This document shows positions 59,539 to 64,000 of a DNA stretch of 64,000 bases, piece after piece; within the stretch, counting starts at the first letter, position 1, and each line of letters begins with the position of its first letter. This stretch comes from Spirochaetales bacterium (GTDB lineage Bacteria > Spirochaetota > Spirochaetia > SZUA-6), in contig JALUUM010000027.1 of assembly GCA_027021365.1 (NCBI GenBank), positions 1 through 64,000 on the forward strand, given 5' to 3'. Both the position numbers and the translations under genes were made by a program. The notes under the pieces were generated by a model. The model was not told the DNA's origin and made no database searches. It was given only the letters and a program-made list of their open reading frames with translations.

Positions 59539-60972
59539 TTATTCCCCCTTCCCTATCGGACTTCCCAGGTGCCTGGATGGTATTGGAACAGGAAAGATAT
59601 TACCGTATAATCTTGCAGCTTCCAGGATTCTTCTCTCTTCGAAGGGTGGTGCCATAAGTTGCATACCGATTGGCAGCCCCGAGCTTAAGGAAATGGGAAA
59701 AGACAGGGCAGGTAAACCGGTAAGGTTAGCCGTACATGTAAAGATATCTGCAAGTTTTTGGGAGAACGGATCCATCTCGCTGTTTTCGAATTCGAAGGGA
59801 AGCCTGGGGTAAACCGGCATCATAATGAGATCAACATCTTTGAAAGCCCGGCTGAAGTCGTTTCTTATTGCCGTTCTTATCTTCTGAGCCCTTATGTAGT
59901 ACTGTTCCTGGAAACCGGACCTCAATACGTATGTCCCGAGGAGTATTCTTAGCTTTACCTCCTCGCCAAAGCCCTTTTCACGGGAGAGAAGCATAAGTTC
60001 TTCCGGGTTCTCGGCAGAAAAATCTCTGTAGCCGTACCTTATTCCGTCGAATCTGGCGAGGTTTGCGCTTGCCTCGGCGGTAGCAATAACATAGTAGGCT
60101 GAGACAACGTACTCGAGGGTAGGAATCCTTATCTTCCTGATGTCAAAGCCTGATTTCCTGAAATTTACGAGACTTTCCTCCATGGATTTTCGAATTTCAG
60201 AGTCTATGTCGACGTTTTCCAGTTCTTCCGGTATTCCTATTGTTTTTTTTCTATTCTCCTTGCCGGATTTCTCTTTACCGGATTCACCGGAATCAGGGGA
60301 AAGGGATGACTGGTCCATTACATCCTCCCCTTTTATCGTCTCAAAAACTCTCTCTAAAGTGTCAATTTCCCTTGCCAGAATACCTATTACCTCGAGGGAA
60401 GATGCATAGGCCACGAGCCCGTACCTGGAGACGGAGCCGTAAGTAGGCTTTAAACCGTAGACACCGCAGAAAGAGGCGGGTTGCCTTACAGAACCTCCGG
60501 TGTCACTTCCCAGGGCAAACGGAACCATTCCGGCAGCTACCGAAGCTGCAGAGCCTCCGCTGGAACCTCCGGGAACCACAGCCAGGTTCCACGGGTTTCT
60601 CGTATTGAAGAAGGCTGAATTTTCAGTGGATGAGCCCATTCCGAATTCATCGAGGTTGGTCTTTCCGGCGACGAATGCTCCCTCGGCTATCAGTTTTTCT
60701 ACGGCAGTTGCATTGTACGTAGAGGTAAATTCCTTTAAAATTTCGGAGCCACAGGTTAGTTTAAAGGACTTTACCGCAATATTATCCTTTACGGCAAAGG
60801 GAATTCCTTCAAGCATTCCTTCTCTGCCGGTTCTACCGGAATCTGTCAACTTTCTGCCCAGATCGGGATCAAACTGGATGAAGCTTTTTATTTCCTCGTC
60901 GAGTTCTGAAACTTCTCTCTTCCATCTTTCATATTCAGTATCATTACTGGTGATACCTTTCCAATTAGTCAT
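59539..60972 (-). CDS. gatA: Asp/Glu-tRNA amidotransferase subunit A
   Basis: Amidase subunit of GatCAB, which releases ammonia from glutamine, 477 aa, standard length. The amidase-signature triad is visible: Lys in PFAVKDNIAVK, cis-Ser in GGSSGGSAASVAAGM, nucleophile Ser in GSDTGGSVRQPASF. A Gly/Ser/Lys-rich loop (about 230-245) is unusual but is surface insertion-like. It starts 23 bp after the gatC stop and ends 6 bp before gatB. Confidence 0.97.
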   Translation of the reverse strand: MTNWKGITSNDTEYERWKREVSELDEEIKSFIQFDPDLGRKLTDSGRTGREGMLEGIPFAVKDNIAVKSFKLTCGSEILKEFTSTYNATAVEKLIAEGAFVAGKTNLDEFGMGSSTENSAFFNTRNPWNLAVVPGGSSGGSAASVAAGMVPFALGSDTGGSVRQPASFCGVYGLKPTYGSVSRYGLVAYASSLEVIGILAREIDTLERVFETIKGEDVMDQSSLSPDSGESGKEKSGKENRKKTIGIPEELENVDIDSEIRKSMEESLVNFRKSGFDIRKIRIPTLEYVVSAYYVIATAEASANLARFDGIRYGYRDFSAENPEELMLLSREKGFGEEVKLRILLGTYVLRSGFQEQYYIRAQKIRTAIRNDFSRAFKDVDLIMMPVYPRLPFEFENSEMDPFSQKLADIFTCTANLTGLPALSFPISLSSGLPIGMQLMAPPFEERRILEAARLYGNIFPVPIPSRHLGSPIGKGE

Positions 60973-60995
60973 GTTCTGTTCCTTGTTATTCTTTA

Positions 60996-61274
60996 TCAGA
61001 GAACATTTGGCGTGACGATGAAACGATCTTCCAGCTCCGGTGCGTTATCCAGGATGGCACCGGTATCCGTGTTCTCTGCTGTAATATCGGGTCTCAACTT
61101 GTTGTTCTTCAGAAGGGCATGTGTTGTCGGTTCGAGATTGGTGACATCGATTTCTTTCATCTTTTCAAAGTACTCGAGCATTCTGGAAATTGCCTTTTCC
61201 AGTTTGTCTGCTTCGTCTTCATTTAAACTGAGTCTGGCCATGTATGCTGTGGTATAAATTTCCCTCTTTTCCAT
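60996..61274 (-). CDS. gatC: Asp/Glu-tRNA amidotransferase subunit C
   Basis: Small linker subunit that wraps GatA and GatB, 92 aa from ATG 61274. Family core: YMARLSLNEDEADKLEKA, MLEYFEKMKEID and VTNLEPTTHAL, ending in the LRPDITAEN / DNAPELEDRFIVTPNVL tail. I prefer ATG 61274 to the GTG at 61292, because the -10 box lies at 61284-61289 and transcription should begin about 61277. No Shine-Dalgarno: first gene of the operon, predicted leaderless. Confidence 0.95.
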   Translation of the reverse strand: MEKREIYTTAYMARLSLNEDEADKLEKAISRMLEYFEKMKEIDVTNLEPTTHALLKNNKLRPDITAENTDTGAILDNAPELEDRFIVTPNVL

Positions 61275-61283
61275 GTGGGTGTC

Positions 61284-61312
61284 ATTAAACACGGTAGTTC
61301 TTTATGTGTCAA
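61284..61312 (-). promoter_or_regulatory. Promoter candidate for gatCAB-aspS-leuS (leaderless)
   Basis: Minus strand TTGACA (61307-61312), 17-bp spacer, TTTAAT (61284-61289), 9 nt before the ATG at 61274. Confidence 0.6.
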
Positions 61313-61328
61313 GATATTAATAAAAAAC

Positions 61329-61357
61329 TTGACCGGAGTGCGAGAGGCTCTTTATAT
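61329..61357 (+). promoter_or_regulatory. Upstream promoter-like site before MGH1-like gene
   Basis: TTGACC (61329-61334), 17-bp spacer, TTATAT (61352-61357). It could give a long leader for the 61522 gene or a short RNA ending in the T-run at about 61437-61443; no strong hairpin precedes the T-run. Confidence 0.35.
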
Positions 61358-61451
61358 TGTTATTTAAAGCAATACCAAAATCAAGAGAGGTCCGTAGGGA
61401 ATCACCAGCTAGAACCAATTTGGGGGGATTATACAATTTTTTTAAAAAAAA

Positions 61452-61479
61452 TTGACTCCCAGTACAACAATGATAGAAT
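61452..61479 (+). promoter_or_regulatory. Promoter candidate for MGH1-like gene
   Basis: TTGACT (61452-61457), 16-bp spacer, TAGAAT (61474-61479). Leader of about 36 nt with AAAGGAAG before the GTG at 61522. Confidence 0.5.
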
Positions 61480-61521
61480 GGTTATTACTCAATGAAAAAA
61501 ATCATTTAAAAGGAAGTATCA

Positions 61522-62940
61522 GTGGCCAAGAGGGAGTTTCCTAAGATACACTTCTACGATCAGGACCTCGTCGACATGTATGATTCCACATGGCAGTGGT
61601 TGGAAAATTTCTGGAAAAAGGGCACCAATGAAAATGGTTTTCAGTCGAAGTATTTCAGCTATCCTGATAGTGACAGGATAAATCAGTTTGAATCGTGCTT
61701 TGCCACCTTTTTCCTCGTTTACAGTAACAGAAATTATCCTGTTGTTTCCCTGTTGGATAATTTCTATTCCAAACAGGAACCAAGCGGAGCCATTCGCGGC
61801 GAGTACAGCGAGATCGATGGTTCACCGATACTCACCGATGAAAACCCTTCCGGAATCCTGCCTCCTCTCTTTTCATGGGCGGAGTTCAATATTTACCACA
61901 AGCTCGGAATGAAGAAGCGAGTAAAAGAGGTAATGCCTGTCCTTGAAAGATATTTTTCATGGATAGAAAAGAATTTCAGGAAAGAAAATGGTCTCTACTC
62001 GGTTCCCCCTACAGCCACAATGATGGGTAATTCACCGAGAGAAAATGTGGTTTACCCTATAGACTTCAACAGCCAGATGGCGATTAATGCACTCTACATG
62101 TCTGCCCTCGGAGACATACTCAATGACAAGGAGATAAGCTACAGGTACAAACGGGCTTTTTTCTCTGTGAAAACAAGAATAAATTCCATGATGTGGAACA
62201 GGGATGACAGGTTTTACTATGACCTCGACGAAAATGGTGAACAGGTAAAGATAAAAACCATAGCTTCTTTCTGGACACTACTTGCTGAAATACCCAATGA
62301 GGATAGGGCAGAGGGAATGATCGCCCATCTGGAAAATCATGAAGAATTTGCAGTGGACAATCCTTTTCCCACACTGGCGGCAGATGAAGAGTTATATGAC
62401 CGGATGGGTAACGGATACAGAGGCTCGGTATTCTCTCCCTTCAACTATATGGTCCTGAAGGGCTTGGAGAAGTACGGAAAGTACGAACTGGCCAGAGAAT
62501 TTGCCATCAGGCATCTCTATGCGGTTCTCGATGGCCTCCATCCCGAGCAGGGCAAGGGAACACTCTGGGAGGCTTATGCTCCACAGCATGAGGGTCCTGC
62601 AAGGTGGGAGGGAAGGAAGGACTTTCCAAGACCCCTCTTTCTTACATATACGGCTCTTTCGACCATAACAATGATGATAGAGAATATCCTTGGTTTCTAC
62701 ATTTCTCTCCCAAGGAAGACCGTCGATTGGACAATCCCCACACTGGAGATAATGGGGATAGAGGATCTTGCCCTCAAGCGAAATCTGATAACGATACTGA
62801 GTAACAGAAGCGGGCGTGGTTGGGAGATAAGGCTTAAATCGGAGAAGTTGTACTACCTTACCGTGGATATAATAGATACCAAGAAAAAGACCCTCCCTAT
62901 TCCTTCGGGAAAATGTTCCATACTGATAGACAAGCTGTAG
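61522..62940 (+). CDS. MGH1-like (alpha/alpha)6 glycoside hydrolase
   Basis: Predicted (alpha/alpha)6-barrel glycosidase of the mannosylglycerate-hydrolase-1-like/GH63-related group, 472 aa. It begins at GTG 61522, where AAAGGAAG lies upstream. Segments typical of the fold: FESCFATFFLVYSNRNYPVV, SGILPPLFSWAEFNIYHKLG, YPIDFNSQMAINALYMSALG, TLWEAYAPQHEGPARW and PRPLFLTYTALSTI. Acidic residues in SWAE and TLWEAY are candidate catalytic Glu. Cytoplasmic (no signal). Substrate could be an alpha-glycoside compatible solute such as mannosylglycerate, by family only. Confidence 0.8.
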   Translation: MAKREFPKIHFYDQDLVDMYDSTWQWLENFWKKGTNENGFQSKYFSYPDSDRINQFESCFATFFLVYSNRNYPVVSLLDNFYSKQEPSGAIRGEYSEIDGSPILTDENPSGILPPLFSWAEFNIYHKLGMKKRVKEVMPVLERYFSWIEKNFRKENGLYSVPPTATMMGNSPRENVVYPIDFNSQMAINALYMSALGDILNDKEISYRYKRAFFSVKTRINSMMWNRDDRFYYDLDENGEQVKIKTIASFWTLLAEIPNEDRAEGMIAHLENHEEFAVDNPFPTLAADEELYDRMGNGYRGSVFSPFNYMVLKGLEKYGKYELAREFAIRHLYAVLDGLHPEQGKGTLWEAYAPQHEGPARWEGRKDFPRPLFLTYTALSTITMMIENILGFYISLPRKTVDWTIPTLEIMGIEDLALKRNLITILSNRSGRGWEIRLKSEKLYYLTVDIIDTKKKTLPIPSGKCSILIDKL

Positions 62941-62967
62941 GGTAAGACGGTAGCGGGTATTTTGCCT

Positions 62968-63555
62968 TTATATCTTGTTTCTGTTTTTCAGTGCCCTTGC
63001 CAGGGTAAGTGAATCGGTATACTCCAGATCACCCCCTACTGGAATGCCGAGTGCAAGCCGTGTAACCGCAACATTTGCCTTTTTAAGAAGTTCTGCTATG
63101 TACTGGGCCGTTGTCTCACCCTCGATCGTGGGATTCGTGGCAATAATAACCTCTTCTATCGGTTCCCTCTTAACTCGCTCGAGTAGTTCCCTTATCCTGA
63201 GGTTGCCGGGACCTATACCGTCTATAGGTGATATTGCACCCATCAGTACATGATACTTTCCGTGGTAAACATGCGTTGCCTCTATGGTCCCGATGTCCTT
63301 CGGGCTCTCTACTATGCATATCCTGTTCTTTTCCCTGGAAGGATCCGTACAGATATCACAGGGGTCTTGCTCTGTATAGTTTCCGCAGATACTGCAGCTC
63401 TTGATATTTCTCTTCATCTCGAGAATACTGTTTGCAAGAGTTTCAACGTATGAATGATCCGCCTGAAGCAGATAGTAAGCGATTCTCGATGCACTCTTTT
63501 TCCCTATGCCCGGGAGTTTCGAGAGGTTTGTTATCAGTAAGTCAAGTATATTCAT
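62968..63555 (-). CDS. recR: Recombination mediator protein RecR
   Basis: RecFOR-pathway clamp that helps load RecA, 195 aa. HhH region LSKLPGIGKKSASRIAYYL, four-Cys zinc finger CSICGNYTEQDPCDIC, TOPRIM with ICIVESPKDIGTIEATH and C-terminal IPVGGDLEYTDSLTLARAL. Downstream of ybaB in the conserved dnaX-ybaB-recR order. Confidence 0.97.
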   Translation of the reverse strand: MNILDLLITNLSKLPGIGKKSASRIAYYLLQADHSYVETLANSILEMKRNIKSCSICGNYTEQDPCDICTDPSREKNRICIVESPKDIGTIEATHVYHGKYHVLMGAISPIDGIGPGNLRIRELLERVKREPIEEVIIATNPTIEGETTAQYIAELLKKANVAVTRLALGIPVGGDLEYTDSLTLARALKNRNKI

Positions 63556-63587
63556 GGTTCTGTTTTCATGGTTTTTCCGGTGTTGCC

Positions 63588-63902
63588 TTAACCTAAGAAC
63601 CCGGGAGGCAAATTTAGGCCTCCGGTCAGCTCGGACAGCTCTTCCTGCAATTTTTCTTTTATTTTGATTGAGGCATCGGTAAATGCAGCAAGGACCAGAT
63701 CCTCCAGCATGCCCACGTCGTTGGGGTCAACCACTTCGGGGGAAATATTGACCTTTGTTACTGTCATTTGCCCGTTCATTTCTACGGTTACCATGCCTCC
63801 CCCTGAAGAACCGGTTACACTTATATTTTTCAGTTTTTCCTGTATCTCTCCCATTTTCCCCTGGAGGGACTGAAACTGTTTTAAAAGATCAAATGGATTC
63901 AT
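63588..63902 (-). CDS. YbaB/EbfC nucleoid-associated protein
   Basis: Small DNA-binding protein, 104 aa. It starts MNPFDLLKQFQSLQGKMGEI, has the VTGSSGGGMVTVEMNGQM strand pair and ends GGLNLPPGFLG, all typical. Dimeric nucleoid-associated protein (EbfC in Borrelia). Lies between dnaX and recR. Confidence 0.95.
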   Translation of the reverse strand: MNPFDLLKQFQSLQGKMGEIQEKLKNISVTGSSGGGMVTVEMNGQMTVTKVNISPEVVDPNDVGMLEDLVLAAFTDASIKIKEKLQEELSELTGGLNLPPGFLG

Positions 63903-63911
63903 AATTCCCTG

Positions 63912-64000
63912 TTACTCTCCTTTCACTATTTCCCCTCTAAAGATTCTCTTTACCGTTTCTATTCTCTTGTCCAGTATGGTTTTGTCGACTTCACTCCTGG
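63912..64000 (-). CDS. dnaX: DNA polymerase III tau/gamma subunit, C-terminal end (partial)
   Basis: The minus-strand frame that ends TAA at 63912-63914 reads ...DKRIETVKRIFRGEIVKGE, a C-terminus like the ends of DnaX proteins. Only 28 codons are in the window; the identification rests mainly on the conserved dnaX-ybaB-recR gene order. Confidence 0.6.
   Translation of the reverse strand, partial: RSEVDKTILDKRIETVKRIFRGEIVKGE

Noticed and set aside
61304..61495. 63-codon frame in the gatC/MGH1 gap
   Set aside because: No Shine-Dalgarno, crosses promoter elements, and the peptide has no recognisable features.

Overview
This window looks like the chromosomal origin region of a spirochaete-like bacterium, and I infer that assignment rather than prove it. 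The pointers are an archaeal/eukaryotic-type PheRS (both subunits, as in Borrelia and Treponema), several signal-peptide lipoproteins, and the gene set DUF4416, TraB, LOR/SDH and ABC_ATPase. Base composition looks moderate over most of the window and visibly AT-richer in the first 7 kb. I saw no rRNA or tRNA gene.

Layout. 1-7.1 kb is an accessory segment: five identical CRISPR repeats, an intact IS21-type element (istA-istB) placed where the leader side of the array should be, and a four-gene AT-rich carbohydrate operon whose last gene (family 4 glycosidase) is cut off by the IS end. 7.3-15.6 kb is housekeeping and orphan genes (radA, a dihydroorotate-dehydrogenase-like protein, adenosine deaminase, DUF1015, TraB, a large unknown). 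15.6-29.8 kb is the classical origin cluster: jag-yidC-yidD-rnpA-rpmH and DUF721-recF-dnaN-dnaA run leftward, an AT-rich oriC candidate with DnaA boxes follows, then gyrB-gyrA-two parS sites-parA-parB run rightward. 29.8-39.7 kb carries transport, chemotaxis and envelope genes (cation/proton antiporter, MCP, MsrA, lipoproteins, MFS, MarC, an ABC-class ATPase, rhodanese). 39.8-45.5 kb holds an adenosine-specific kinase and the HD-LOR/SDH-pheS-pheT operon. 45.6-52.3 kb holds a GGDEF protein, a lytic transglycosylase, a DAHP synthase/prephenate dehydratase fusion, an unknown coiled-coil protein, DUF4416 and a lipoprotein. 52.2-61.3 kb is a leftward operon gatC-gatA-gatB::gatD-like-aspS-leuS-M24 peptidase. 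61.5-64 kb holds an MGH1-like glycosidase and the recR-ybaB-dnaX cluster, with dnaX cut by the window edge.

How the genes connect. The gatCAB-aspS operon reads as a tRNA-dependent asparagine pathway: an archaeal-type AspRS with residues expected of a non-discriminating enzyme, followed by amidation by GatCAB. Its most unusual feature is a complete archaeal GatD-like asparaginase domain fused to the C-terminus of a bacterial GatB, with the canonical nucleophile Thr replaced by Ala.

A second signal is regulatory. Several operon-first genes have near-consensus -35/-10 boxes with 17-bp spacing so close to the start codon that the mRNA should be leaderless, while many downstream genes have good Shine-Dalgarno sequences. 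All calls rest on reading motifs by eye; no database search was possible.
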